A stretch of 64,000 nt of DNA from Larimichthys crocea. Its lineage: Eukaryota; Chordata; Actinopteri; Sciaenidae. The translations under genes and the position numbers were made by a program. The stretch covers positions 5,171,022-5,235,021 of the forward strand of contig NC_040018.1 in NCBI RefSeq assembly GCF_000972845.2. Reading direction: 5' to 3'. Of the stretch, positions 10,366 through 24,030 are shown piece by piece; within the stretch, counting starts at the first letter, position 1; each line of letters starts with the position of its first letter. Below the pieces are notes generated by a model. It searched no databases, was not told the DNA's origin, and saw nothing but the letters and a program-made list of their open reading frames with translations.

Positions 10366-13300
10366 AGAGAGTTCCCAAAGTAAGTGATTACGGTTCATCA
10401 ATCATACGTGTGAGAAAAAAAAATGAATCTGAACCTGAATAAATTATTGGAGAAACCAGGAGCAGATGCTTCCAATAGTGAGCAGGAGGGAGCCCACTGA
10501 ATGGTTGGAGTGTGAAAATGATCTGAATCATTTGCTATAACCAGATCTCAGCCCAGTGTCAACCTGCAGGAGCGATGAGTTGGTCAGTGCTTCTCAGCAC
10601 CAGGAATTGTGGCTGCAACTATTATTGTCATTATTTTCTCAACGTGTCATTTTGTCCAGGAATGACAGAAATATATGATGATTTTTGCAAGTTAATGTCT
10701 TCAAAATTGTTTTGTTATATAAAGCCCAGGATATTTAACTGGATTTAGAAAACCAGCAAATATTCACAACAAAACAACGGGGGAATTGTTAGCACGACTT
10801 CTGAAACAAGACTGCTGTAATGTGTTCACCCATTGTGATATCACCCATTGGTTTGTGGACAATCCATCTGAGCCAGAAGTGACTTACTGCTAGTTGAGCT
10901 GTGCTTGATTTTGACTTCAAGCTGAAAAAAATACAACCTGCCTGGTGGTAAACTTCATCGTAACACATGTGATCCCTCAGTGGGATACAGTGTTGGAAGT
11001 CAGAGAGCACAACTGTTTGCTGTGTCTCTGTGTGCTCATCTCTTATCGGTTGCCCCCTCTGGCTGCCTACCTTTCACGACCCAGCCCAACTGTAAATTAC
11101 CAGTTGCAGTTTGGCTAAAAAGAGAACTGGGCGCCGGCCGTGCGAGGTGTTTTTTTTGCCAGCTGGCTGTGCGTTACCAGAGGGAGCTAACCGCTGTGAC
11201 GAGCCAGGTGAGCTGGGGTCCTGTCAGCTGCACCACACTTTCATTTTAGCTGTTTAAATCCATTACCATATAAAACGACAGTACCTCTTTACACACATCT
11301 GCACATTTCAACCACGACGCTGCACATTTCCGGCTTGTCTGGAGAGTCATAATCCAAAATTTACCAAATGTGATCCATGTGTCGTGTTTGTCATTGGACC
11401 TGAAGAAGATTCTTTTTTTTCAACCAGTGTTGCTGCCCCTGCAGGGAGTAGGGAGACTGCAGGTGTAAGACACATACTGCTTCACTTCAAAGAAGCTCTG
11501 TTCACCAGTTCTATGAAAAATCAGTACTGTTTATATAGGACACGTTTTGACTTGATGCCGGTCCTAAATGGAGGACAGGAGACCAAGTTCAGACCAACCT
11601 TGAACTGCTGCTTCAGAGTTCATGACAATGTATGGATCAACTGTTGCTGGAGTTGCTGCAACATTTCAAAACCACATTTGTCAAATGGGGACAGGGAACA
11701 GCAGTAGGTGCCAGCAGTACACCCACCCACCTACCTACCTACCTATCTAATCGTATCACCATCTTTTCTTTGTAAAACTAGGAGCAAAAATATAATGTAT
11801 TTATAAAGAAGTACGTTGAGTTTTATATACAGCTGAGATTGAGAGGTGCATGTAGGAGGATCATAATAAGAAATAAGGCTTTGAAAATGTGTCCTTGTGC
11901 TTCTGTTTGACATTTTTAAAACTCTGCACTAAATCTCCCTTTAAACATAATAGACCTCAATAAACAGTAAAAACACACTCCTCCTGAACTGATTCACCGC
12001 GACATGACAAAATGAGTCATAAGAACTTATGAAGCAGTGTCAGACTTTGTATTGTCAATCAAATTAAGACCTTAAGTCCCTCTTTTTTTTCTTTTTACCC
12101 ACTAATCATTAACCCAACTTTATTATCTTGGACTGAAAACAGTTCCTACACCATCATAAAGCATTGTAGTGCTTTTCTTCTCCAGCTGTTAAAGTCTGAA
12201 CTTTCCTCCTCATGCAAAAGTAAAAGGGTAGCTTGTCAAAACACAAGCCAATTTCACATAGATTAAATATAATCCTCGTCTAAGAAGCTAAATCAGTGGA
12301 AATCTCCTCTGAGAGAATTTTCATTGCCTCGAAAGAAGTCAGATCCAGGTGCACAGAACCGGACCTTTGTGGATTTTATATTGAGGCATAATCGGACTTC
12401 ATTATAATTTTTTCATACGCTGCACTAATATTAATAGGGTAACAGTTACATAACAGTGAGGGTCTTCCTTATAAAGACCGCATGTGCATTTGATATATTT
12501 TCTGTTATCAGCGTTTTATTCACGCTTTGATGAAATATGAATTTTAATTCCTCGAGATCTCCTGTGTAGAAGAATTAAAAATAAAAGCGCTCGGAACAAG
12601 GGGAGAGGCGCGCACAGCCTGTGTTGCTCTAAATGAAAGCCTCAGCAGATCTGCACAATCAAATCAATGTCAACCACATGCAGCTCCAACAATGTACTCC
12701 CTCATTACAACGTTTTTCATACAAGGACAATATAAATATACCGTGTTGTATTTAGCCCCATTTGAATCCATACAACAGCAATACTTAGAGTCAGTGCCAG
12801 AGATTTCCAGCCCACAAAAGACTTCTGGGCGGTAAATCAACCCAAACATCAAACATATGTGACAGCTTGACAGCTTCTATTTTCTATGGAAATAGCAAAG
12901 TTAGAAATGGTTTAGACCAGACGTCTGTTCCTGTGAATGTTTCCAAAGGATTCCATTAACTATGCTCGCTTAGAAGTTGTGTGATTACCTGAATCCCGAT
13001 GCATATTAATAACATTTTCAACAAGATTAGTTTCAGTTTTTGGGCACAAGATAGACAGACACTCACTTTCAACCTTTATTCCGACACATGAGTGAACCCA
13101 GGACAGCTTAATATAGAATATTATTATGACGAATATGTCAAGGTGCGTCTCGTCCTTCGCTTTGCTCTTCTAAATGCCTCATGGATTTGAACTTTCCCAA
13201 CAAAGGGCTCTTACGTGATTAACAAAAAGGCACAATGTGCATCGCTTATCATCGCCACTGAATTTCAAATTATCTTCAAATAACTGCTGGAGACGGGATA

Positions 13301-14371
13301 AAAATGAGAAAGAATGCTGAAAATTTAAAGCCACTTTATGCTGCATTTGGTCTTGAGGGGGAGAAGAAGGTTCTTCTCACTGACTTATTTAAACAGCCCG
13401 GCTTTAAAGTCTGTCAAACAAATTGAAGAACACAGATGGGAAAAGATATGTAAAAGTGTTTAACAAATTATGGGTAGAGATGGCTTTAGTTAATTCTTTT
13501 TATCTCTCATTTTGGTCTGGAGCCACTTTCCTGTCAAAATAGATTTGGCCTCTCGATTTCTCTCTCTCTGTGAGACATCTCTTTCCCTTCTTCTCTCTTT
13601 TCTATCTTCTTCCATCAGCCTATTGGGATCGTTGGAATCGGCTGCTGTGGTAGCACATGTCCCAGACTGCTTTCTGGGACAAACTTCAAGAAGCCGGGCT
13701 GGGGAAAAAAAAAAAAAAAAAAGATAGAAGGGAAAATATGGCAGAGAGAGAGGAGAGAGAGGATCCTCTAGCACTACAGCGCCTCTTCAATTATTCAAAT
13801 GGCCGCTGTCCCTCTGCACTTGTTCTCTCTGCTTGGTTTGAATATTAAAATGGCCGCCCCCAAAGAGACAGATATCCAGAAGATGAAGCCCACGCAGAGA
13901 GCAAAGGCTGAGTGTACTTGACTCGTCTCATCCCCACCACAGCAGCCGACGGACGCAGAGACTATATATGCATCTGGCTGCCTGACTTTGAAGAGGGAAG
14001 TATTCCTGTCACGTTTGGCCTAAATTCAATGAGAGACAGGCTGAGGGACTGCGTTATTAGCACCAAGTGAGCCTGCTACCTGTATCCCGACAGACAGGAA
14101 ATGTCCACTCGTCTCAGAAGTGCACAGCAGAGGAGCGACAGAAGTCCTGATCCTTTCTTCAGGGGGAGCTCGGCCCGGTCGCCGCGATCATGAACACGAG
14201 AGATTATCATCCTCCTCGCAGGCAGAGTGGATTAGACATCACCTGCCTTAAATAAACTGCATAGAATTAGGAAACTTGCTTGGTTAGATTACAGTAATAA
14301 AAGAGTTAGGAGACAAAATGAATCAGACAGTCAGGCTGCAGTTTTATGTGACTAAAGGTTAATTGGTAGGG
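10366..14371. other. Non-coding stretch, mostly unrecognised
   Basis: About 10800-10960 probably holds a relic of a fish repeat: TCACCCATTGGTTTGTGGAC at 10841-10860 recurs inverted, with one mismatch, at 23719-23738. An A18 run lies at 13705-13722. A 24-codon frame with a good Kozak context starts at 13850, but nothing supports it as a gene. No exon was recognised. Confidence 0.45.
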
Positions 14372-14913
14372 CAGAGGTGGAATAAGTGTTCAGACCTTTA
14401 ATTTTAGTAAAAACAGCAATACAATAATATATCAGTACTCTGTAGTAAAAGTCCTGCATTCAAAATCTTACAGCAAACGCAGTAATATGAAATGTAAAAA
14501 TGCTCATTATGCCTACAGCCCATACAGCCTAGAAACCCTCTCAGTGTCGTATTATTAAAAGATTGGATTATTATTTCTGATGGATTACTATGTAAGCAGC
14601 ATTTTTAATATATTGTTTCTCATATTTTATTCACTCTTCTGTAGTAATTACCATATTATTAATAGTTTATATTTGCCCTCTTTCCTACTCTGTACTGTAT
14701 GTTAATGCATCATAATTTATAAAACTATCATGTGTTTGCATGTAAAGCCTGAGTCTGCAAATAACTAGTAACTATATCTGTTAAATAAATGTAAATACAC
14801 AAAACTAATTACCTCTATAGTGGAATAGAAGTATAAATTACACTAAAATTGTAAAAATACTTGGTACATACTGTAAGTACAATACTCAGGTAAAGGTAAA
14901 TGTGCAACCACTG
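14372..14913 (-). mobile_element. Fish MITE-like repeat of the CAGTGGTGGAA type
   Basis: The ends are roughly inverted: CAGAGGTGGAATAAGTGTTC on the left and a reverse-complemented CAGTGGTTGCACATTTACCT on the right. Inside are AGTAAAAGTCCTGCATTCAA, TAAGCAGCATTTTTAATAT and GTAAAAATACTTGGTACATA. I recognise this arrangement as an abundant teleost non-autonomous DNA element. It is non-coding, and no target duplication is clear. Confidence 0.5.
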
Positions 14914-14963
14914 TCTCCTCCTGTTAGTGAAGTGGCCTTAAACCTACCACAGCTACTATCTAA

Positions 14964-15375
14964 TGTCGGGTTCAGACTACATGATACCAGCCTGGTAAGA
15001 GACAACTGATCATTTTATCCAGTGTAATGTATTATGTCACCTCACGACGTCCCGCCAGAAAGACGATCATGCCAGACTTGTTTTGACCAATCGGAGCACA
15101 GAGCACTCTCGAGTGCACAGCAGTAAATTGGCGAAGTAAAAAAAAAAAAAAATAAAGGAATGATGTCGGTGCTGCGAGGTGGAACTGTGGAACAGAGAAA
15201 AGGTCACACGTGCACTTCGGACGCCATTGTTTCTTTATATTCTTGTCTCCAGAGGTCATTCCCCAGCACACACTTCTATGATTGGTTTGGGACCAATGTG
15301 TAGTATGTCATGTAGCGGAGAGAATTTATGACTCTGCGTTAACAGGCAAAAATATCATGTAGTCTGAACCTGGCA
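14964..15375. mobile_element. Harbinger-like MITE, 412 bp
   Basis: The left terminus TGTCGGGTTCAGACTACATG and the reverse-complemented right terminus TGCCAGGTTCAGACTACATG match at 18 of 20 positions, and both continue ATA. The element is flanked on both sides by TAA (14961-14963 and 15376-15378). Long TIRs with a three-base TAA target are the PIF/Harbinger pattern. The 80-codon frame inside is chance. Confidence 0.7.
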
Positions 15376-15378
15376 TAA

Positions 15379-18300
15379 AACCAGGCAGACACTGTATGGA
15401 CTGAGGCTGTCGTTTGACATGCAATCTGAGGGGATGGGCACCATGATAAAGGATGTTCTGTTCATATATATATGTATATTTTTTGGTCGGATGTCTTGCA
15501 GTTTGAGCAGTTCAGTGGTTTGACTTCCCACAAAAGATCTATTATGAACTGCTTGCTTTAACGTTACCGGAGTAGCATTTTACATGTTTTGGTTAAGACT
15601 GTTTCGACTGATACTGCTGCAATATAAAACCGAACTTCACTGCAGAGCAGGCGCCAGTATTGTCTGCATCTTTCCAGCCATCTGCGACTTTATATTTCTC
15701 TTCGACGCTGGAATTGCACAAAGTAACGCTGACTTTATCTCCTTTTGTCGACAGCGCAAAGGACGTCGCCGTCTCGTCGGAGGTGCTTGCGTTCAATGCA
15801 AGCGCCTTATTGTGGGAGCGTTTGTGCGTAAAAGTCGCATGTTCTGGCTCTGCTGAAAAGGCTGATTTGAATGCTTAGTGTAAGTTAACACAACGAACAA
15901 AACAAATAAGAATGCAGAGAGTCTGCTCAGCTTAACAAGTCAGACAAGACTTTGAAATGTCCCATCGGTGTTCGACTAGGTTGAAATCTGCTGACTGTGA
16001 GGGCCATTCAGTGCCCTCTTATTCCCCGTACAGGAGCATTTGCATGTTTTATCCCTTCTCTACGTATTCACCTGTCTATATATTAAGACTACATGAGAGA
16101 GGGAAAACGTATACTACACCCCACCCCACCCCCTCATTTCATTTTGTTAGTATTCAGTGATCACAGTAAGCAGCATAGGAGGATGAACCTTAATGGACCG
16201 TATTTCCTCTCATTACAGCAGTTCCAGATAATTGAAGTGGCATTTCTGTGCATGCATGTTACACTAAAGCCCCTTTGTGGATTAAAGAAAAAAAATAACT
16301 CAGCTGGCGAAATGGCTGTTAAGGCACTAAATGTTTCCACTCGGTCGTGAAAGGAAAGGTGCCAGTTTAAGATGCTCCTGGGGGCAGGAAGACCGCATGC
16401 CCAACCCTTTAAAGCCAAAGAATCCTGAGAAAGGTTTAAAAATATTTGTAGCAAAAGAATCTTTTATGAAATGTGTTTAGCTGCTGTTAAAATAAGGTTT
16501 ATGTGGACTGGCAACTGTATTTAGTATGCCACTGCAGCACCCTAAGTCTTCTATTTTTCATAGCTTATAAGGGTTCCAAAATAATCTGCATGTAGGTCAA
16601 AGAGAAACATCTATTCACATTTTATGTAGGACATGACTTCCATATTGACTTTTTGACCTTCATATGCTTGGCCACAAAAGAAAGCCTCATTTCATAAAGG
16701 CCTTTGTGGCTTACATGACAAGGGAAAAAAAAAAAAAAAACTGCAGATGATTTCTTTTATGCAGTGAATTCAACTCAAGCAAAGATAAGTGGAAACCAGA
16801 GTCAAATCTCTGTATATCAAGACTAAAAAAGGAGCTTTTCATTTTATGTTTGCACCCTCCTTCCTCCTTCCTACTTTGTATTGCAGCTGCTGCACAACAA
16901 TAAAGTGAATAAAATAAAGTTCCATCTTAACTTTAGTCTGTTTGTCAATTATTTTCATCTCACCTAAGTACTTTAAATTAACGATATTGTCAGTAAGGAG
17001 GCATTCAGGGCCAATTTGTTCACCATTGACATTCATTTGTGCAATAAACGTGGCAATATCTGTGGAGGCAGTATTTCATATCTTTCTGGTGGGTGCTTTA
17101 AAAGACTCATCAGGCAAGTAAAAAAATAAATAAATAAAAAATGTTGTGGCTGTTCTCGTAGGTTCTAGCCGAGATTATTTTGGGTGCAGAGAAACAATTT
17201 CTGTTATCCAAAGCCGCTTCCACTTCTTATTCCATGCCAATATGGATCCATTGGCACGTAGTCAAATACGCTCCATGTTCCCATCGTTGTTGAACGCTGC
17301 TGTCCAACAGGCCTTGTTTCTCCAGAATACATTATTTTGATTAATTGCAGCAGGTCCCCATTGAATTTGAATGACCTCCAAAAGAGTATCATGTGACTTC
17401 CTGTGCAGGCCCTAGATTTCTATAAAGCATTATAATGAGCCTTATTAGCATAAACATGAAGACAAGAGAGAGGTTTCTAAAACGGGCTGGGGTGTTTTTA
17501 TCTTTTTATCTGGTAACTTTTCTCGATAGTTTTTACCTCGTCACATGAACCTGCAAAGCGCGGCTCGGATAGACTTCAGTGCATAAGGATGGTGATTAAT
17601 GCAAATGCTTTAGGCAGCGAGGAGTGCACAGGGACAGCAGTTAAGGGAAATTTAGTGTGTCCTGTTATTTTGCCATAAACGCTGTAGCGTGTCACGATAA
17701 AGCAAACTGGAACTCGGTGAGTTATGACGCTTCCCCGTGTGTTCGGCCCATACGGCGGTGAGAAAAGACCAAAATCAGCTCATTATTTGCACGCTGTCAT
17801 AGTTGATCTGTCGGGTGTCGTCGTGAGCTTGATGCATAAAACAACTTTTACAATGAGGAATGCTTTCAAGGGTTAAGTTAAAATGATTAGGATGAGCGAT
17901 GCGTTGAATGATTTAATACACGTCTGAGAGGAGATATGCATATAGGATTTTAATGTGGTCTGATTTCTTTCGATTCGTGGTTTAGAAAATCCCCGTATCG
18001 GGCAAGCGCAAGGAGGAAATGATCTCGTTCGACTTTCATTAGAAGCAGATAAACGTAAGTATTTATCAGGGGTAAAGATGGAGCTGCAGGTTGAGATCCT
18101 CGTGTTGCTCCTGCAGTGGCAGTTCAATGCCTTCCTTAATCAGAATGGACAGCGGGTGTCATAAAGGACCAAAGCACTGACCTTCCATTTGTAGGATTGC
18201 CTCTTACAGCCTGAGCCAGTCTTCTGCAACACTGATCTCTAAGTACTCATGCACTGAAATTTGAATCTTATCTTACAGCAAAAAAACCTCTCTGAATGCC

Positions 18301-20636
18301 AGACGCATTCATGTTAAAAATCGATGTGTGGAGGGAGAGATCTGGTACGAGCGAACGCTCTTCAGTTGTCTTGACGATCAAATTGTCACCTTAACAAGAC
18401 CGTTTTCTCTCCTCTGCAATCCTATAAAATGGCTGATGGACGACAGATATGATCAGGTGGTTGTTTTAATCGATACACAGGATCTGATGTTACAGTCTTT
18501 TGTGCCATAATCCAGGTCGAGCAGCCATAGAGAAGCCTAATTCAGATGTCAGAAGAAGGATATACTCACCTACAAATAGTGACTGGGGCATAAATCTGCG
18601 TGACAATCAGACAGGCAGCACAATTCATTATGTAACCAACTAATCTAACTGCTCCATTCACCAGGCAACTAATTTGATTAATAGAGGTTATGGCTCCTGG
18701 GTTTCTCGATTCCTTCTAAATCAGTATTTTTCTCTTTCTGCGAGTAGGTGAGGTTTGTGGAATGACTAAAGACCACCTGGAGGCCTCTTCACAAATCAAT
18801 ACCAACCTCATGGTCGACGTTATCTCCTAAGGAGGGGAGTTAAGATTGATTGTCGTTAAGCACTTTACAGGATGGAAAGAGGATGAGGACGGATCATAAA
18901 ACGCCCACACACCACCTACCCATCCCTCTCAGCTGCAACAGAGTGCAGCCGATCGATAAGAGCAGGATCAGCGAAAAAATAAATAAATAAAAATAAACGG
19001 TAAAGAAATAAATATCTAAATAAACACGGGAAGCAATAGTAAATTGCGCAAGGAACATTGATCAGATCTGCAGCAGGAGGATCACAAAATATCAACGTGC
19101 GGGATCGCCGGGAGAAAAAATGTGATCATGTGATTCATTTAAAGAGTTCCCTGCAAGATTGATTTGGCTTTCTCGTGTTTGTTTGTTTATGTAACCCGTG
19201 GAGTCTGTGCCGTGCAAGACAAAGAGGTTCTCTTCAGTCCTGTGCATTCCTGACACAGAATCCACAGATTAAATAACCTCTGGCTCCACAGTAATGAGGG
19301 GAAAGTGGGAGTATTAGCTTAACTCACTCGTGAGGTAAAATAAATACCCACATTGGATTATTAGAAAGCAGGGGATGGATTATCATCTTAAAGAGAGAAC
19401 AGGAAGTTTAATGTACACACATTAGCTCTGACGTCCTAAGCAGTATATTTTGTGCACATAAGACTATATATAACTGCAAATACGCACATCTAAAAGAACA
19501 TTATCTTTCAATTCCTGTTATTGCACCCTCTCCTGCCTCACTTATGCGGCTGAGATGTTTCACATTTCACACTAAGCCATGCCTGCTGCACAGCCCACTT
19601 CACTAAAATACCTAAAGAGTCAACATTACATAACTGCACCGGCTGACATTCCTCCTTTACGTCACAGCACATGACGTTCACGTGCCCCAGTAAACAGATC
19701 TATATAAATACTTGTGAAAGGTCGTCTCTCAGTCAGCATCTCAATCTAATATTCAAATCATGTATCATTGGAAGTGAGCCAGCTGGGTTTTCGACTCAGT
19801 CTTGGCCATGGCTGCATGTCAGCAATTTGCATATACATACATACAAAGTTTAATATATTCTTTATATATTCCAGTTGCAACCTGCAAAGGATGTCTCTTT
19901 GGCTTCCATATTCTGTTTTTACTACTTTATTTTGTTTGGACTACAGTCATTTAAAATACAAGTGGAACCGGTTAAAACCTGTATTGACGCGCTTGCTCTT
20001 GACATACTGCGGCCTTAGTCGATACTTGGACACAGACCAATGTGGCGTGTGCAAAGATTTGATTATTTGATCTGTGTCTTCTGTTGTCTTTGTGCTGTTT
20101 TTTTTCCTCGCTAGTGCCTGCTGTTGAAGTCAGAATACAGCCTTGTGGATGAATAAACTCTTTGACAGCATTTTCATCATCTCAGGACGTGATGAGATGC
20201 CTCTAATGTAAAATGTGGATTGTTGCCTTTTTGTTTTCCTTCTGTAATTATGAAGTGATTATTCCAGCCATGTGGACAAACAGCTGAGCTTGTGGTCAGC
20301 AGATGCACTGCTCTTCAGAGACCGTCCACACCAGAAAAACATGGCTGGAAGTAGAGTGCATTGTCACAAAATGTCTCATACCAGCAGTGTCAACATTGGT
20401 TTCTTTAAACCGAACACAAATGTCTTTTTTATTATTTTTGCTGCCTGAATTTAACCGCACTTTAACCACGGCGTTCAAAAAACAGAACACTGTCACATGA
20501 GTTGTTTTGGAAGGCTAGACTAGGTTGGATATTTGAATTCAGAGAAGGTGTTTTATGTATTTTGGAGAGGATAAGCTTATAAGTGTGAATATACACCCCT
20601 TGAAAATGTTATTTCTCATCTAGTGGTGTTAATTCT
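15379..20636. other. Non-coding stretch, no gene recognised
   Basis: It contains an A16 run at 16725-16740 and short (AAAT)n patches. Around 15590-15870 several overlapping frames are open on both strands in a CpG-richer patch, but I can assign no protein. No splice-bounded conserved exon was found. Confidence 0.45.
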
Positions 20637-20690
20637 CACCTAGCAGTGATGTCAGGTCATGTGCGTACACTGTGACATCACTGCTGGGTG
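20637..20690. other. 18-bp-stem hairpin
   Basis: The left arm CACCTAGCAGTGATGTCA (20637-20654) pairs with TGACATCACTGCTGGGTG (20673-20690) across all 18 positions, with a single T-G pair, around an 18-nt loop. It is too short for a classical MITE and lacks an obvious target duplication. It could be a minute palindromic element or a small-RNA precursor; no expression evidence is available. Confidence 0.7.
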
Positions 20691-22929
20691 TGGTTACAGG
20701 TGCCACGGTGCAACACTTCTGACGACGGAGCCTGGAGGTAAAAGAGATTTGAAGATTTCAACCAGAGAGAGCTCAAACCACATGTACTGCAAGCATACAG
20801 CGCTGAGTCCTGACACTAAAATGTGCCTATTTTTAAAAGAATTCTATTATAGTTGTTTTCAGCACTTGCATCGATGTTCTCTCACTAATCATTCCTTGAC
20901 CTAGCACGGAAAAAACATAAACAGCAACACCGCATGTCTGAATTCATCACTGATTTGTCTCTATGTGAGTCAATCAATCAGTGTGTCATTGTCAAGTCTG
21001 TTGCTAGCCTATGAGTCATAGGCAAGTGTCATGGGCTGTGACGCTTGCAGCTCTTTCTGACAGAACCTGTCAGTATGTGAACAGTTAACTGTCACGCTGA
21101 AGAGAAAAGCGGTTTTCTAAAGCGCTGCAGGAGGTTTACTCTTACCTAGCAGCATTCATGGCATCCATCGAGGTGAAAGGTGCACTCAGCGCTGAAATAA
21201 TCCCCCCCCCCACCACTCATAATGAAAATACACACATGTGCACAAACGTGCAGTAGGCCTACACTTAAGGATCCTGGTTTTGAGCAAAGTACAATGCAGT
21301 ATAAGGGGGAAGTCTTAGGACTCCGCTCCCTGGTTTCCATCCATCCATCCATGAGCTGATAGCAGCTGGCATTGGGTGAGAGGTGTGGTACATCCTGGAC
21401 AGGTCTCAGTTCATCACAGGGCTCAAATGTATCTATCTTTGTAGATACAGTATATGTATATATTTGTGTTTTATTGATATTAATTAGTTCAGTAAACTCA
21501 AAAAAGGGATTCATCCATATGCATACAGAGTAAGTTAAACATTACTTTACACCTCCTGTTAGAGTTTCTTGCACTCACATTATCACTTACTGTCATAGTG
21601 ACTGCAGAAATCTGCTCGTTTCAGAAAAAAAAATGAAGAGTAAAGCAAACACATTAAATATAAAACAGGCTTTGACAGGTTTGCCATCTCAGAAACTGTA
21701 AAGGAACTTTCCCGAAAGCCAAATTCGAACAAGGTGACTTACTCTGCGAAGAGTGAAAAGCGCTGCGTATCTCGTGGCTTAAGAGAGATAAAATACAGCA
21801 GCTCTCAACCGCACAAGAAATAATTAAGGTTAGTTAAAAAAGTAGGGATTGATTCATGACATATTTTATTATTAAAGTGTCTGAGTTTGACAGTTCTGAA
21901 GACATTCAAGTAGAGAAGCTTTAAATACTATAAAGTAATAAAATACAGGCTGTTATCACTTTTCTCATTCAAAGAAAAAAAGATCCAAAATATTCTTGAC
22001 AGTCTTTGTCCTGAACTCAATTGTACTGAACAATGTTGCACTAAGTCAGTCAAATAACCAGGATGCAGATCTCACTGTGGCTCACTCATTTTTTAACTTC
22101 CTTATTCTCATGCTGGAAGGCACATTTTAACTCCTCTCCGCTCAAACACCAGCTTTGAGATTAGACTCCCTGAACGAGAGTGAAAATGGAGCCAAGTACG
22201 CCCTACATCTGTCTGCGTTTGTTCTTAAAAGTGGTCAGGATAAGGACAACACTGCGGTCCACCAGCCAGAGTGCTCACTGGTAATGTTGTAGGTGTAAAT
22301 GGAGTCATGCTCTGTTGAAAGAGTAAGGCTTGTGTGCTCGTTCCCCTCATCCATCATATTTGAGGGTGTATGTGTCTGTCTATGTGGGCAAAGAGAGATG
22401 GAGGATGCTCTCCAGCCGGGCCCAGGAGATGGGCTGAAGGGAAGATGACAGATGACGGATGAGGTGCCGTCATGGTTTCCTAAGAGCTCAGTAAGACCTG
22501 TCTGCTGGCGGCATGTCTAAATTATTACCTCAGCTTTGCAGGCGTTTGTAGCACTCAGCCCCGGTCTTGTGTTATTCCAGCGAGGCTGCAGACCTTTAGG
22601 TTTTGTGAGCTCATGTTTTTAATCATTCACCTTCTGCGGGGCAATAAGATACTCATCTGCGTACCTCTTGCTGCTTGAATTAACACATGTCTGCTCGTTT
22701 CTATAGTCTGATAGAGATGATAGAGACGCGTTTGAAAATTCATCTTGAGGTACAATATCGAATAGTGTCGCTAATTCAAAACCCGACAACAAAGCACAGT
22801 TGGTCAGTGCTACTGTACCATCAGGAAGCCAGATGCTATAACCAGCTTTATTTTCACCAGAGAGATGCAATGATCATAGATGTGAAAGCCATCTATTTTT
22901 TATCCCCACTCTGACTGCTGTAGAATATA
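20691..22929. other. Non-coding stretch, nothing recognised
   Basis: No exon, repeat family or RNA was identified. A short C run lies near 21202. Confidence 0.5.
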
Positions 22930-23850
22930 TAAGCTCCATACACTGTATAATATATAGTGGGTGTGAAAAGTGAAGCCAATGTGGAAGTGCCTTAAACTGG
23001 AATTCTTTCTAACGGCCAACAGGGGGTGACTCCACTTAAAAACTCATTGTATTGAGTTTCAGTAATAAAAATGACCTTATGACCCGGTTTAGTACTTCAG
23101 GAAACAGTTTCCACATGAGTTTGTGGTTTCACTCGCCAGTTTTAGGCAAGAATCCAAAGTGGAAGTGCCAAAAACCCCAGTTTCTTAAACGGCCACTTGA
23201 CTCTGGGTACAAGAGTCCCCGTATTAAAATGGCCAATGTACAGAAATAAACATGTTCACAGCCTTGCACAAAACTTAATATTCAATTTATATTAAGGCTT
23301 AAAGTTATGCAGAAATTAAGAGCATGGTCACTTTGTTTGAGCTTCATTCGGCCTGCCTCAGCTCCACCCATGCCATACAGCTTTGCCCATTCTTTGGATT
23401 ATTGTGGAGCTGGCAGAGGCCAAGAACTGCCAAGATGGCGACAGCCAGAGTATGTCACAGATACTACAACCATGTTTTATACTGTCTATGGCTTTCTTCA
23501 CGCACGCAATGTTTATTTTTGCAAACCATGATCCCATTTAGAGTAAAACAGACAATAAAGAAGGGTATGCTTTAGGGCGTGGCTACTAAATCGATACCAC
23601 GGTTTGTCCTCAGATTCTCCGTCACATCCAATAAGGACATATTGTGTATCAATGCGTATCCTCCCCTGCTCCAACACTTCTGCTTCCAAAGAAACAAGAT
23701 GGCTCAAGGCAATGACAGTCCACAAACCAATGGTTGACTTCATGGTGGGTTTAAATTCCTACGCATGTGTGTTTCAGGATTCAACGATCACGTGGCAAGT
23801 TGCAATATGGACATGGTATGTCAAGAATTAACATGTGAGTCGCGTTTCCT
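22930..23850 (+). repeat. Fish interspersed repeat (unclassified), about 0.9 kb
   Basis: It starts with the CATACACTGTATAATATATA motif. It carries blocks I associate with a common teleost repeat: GTGGAAGTGCCTTAAACTGG, TTGTGGAGCTGGCAGAGGCC, CCAAGATGGCGACAGCCAGA, TTTTATACTGTCTATGGC, TTAGGGCGTGGCTAC and GTCCACAAACCAATGGTTGA. The short ORFs inside are not conserved coding. Boundaries are approximate. Confidence 0.5.
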
Positions 23851-23992
23851 TTTCAGTGTGTTATATGTTCCTAGAAATGCTTGTCTCCAGCGATCGTTGT
23901 TATTTTTAAATACTTGACTCAAATGAACCTTAATGATGAATCCTGCTGGACGCTCATTAATTCGAGTTTAAAAAAAAAAAAACATGCATGGG

Positions 23993-24030
23993 GTGTGATC
24001 TGCTCCATGTGAACACGGAGCAGATCACAC
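23993..24030. other. 14-bp perfect hairpin
   Basis: GTGTGATCTGCTCC (23993-24006) is the exact reverse complement of GGAGCAGATCACAC (24017-24030), with a 10-nt loop. The stem extends by GG/CC past a one-base bulge. It lies just downstream of an A-rich run. Function unknown. Confidence 0.75.

Noticed and set aside
13850..13921. 24-codon frame MAAPKETDIQKMKPTQRAKA... with good Kozak context
   Set aside because: Too short, and no family or exon structure supports it.
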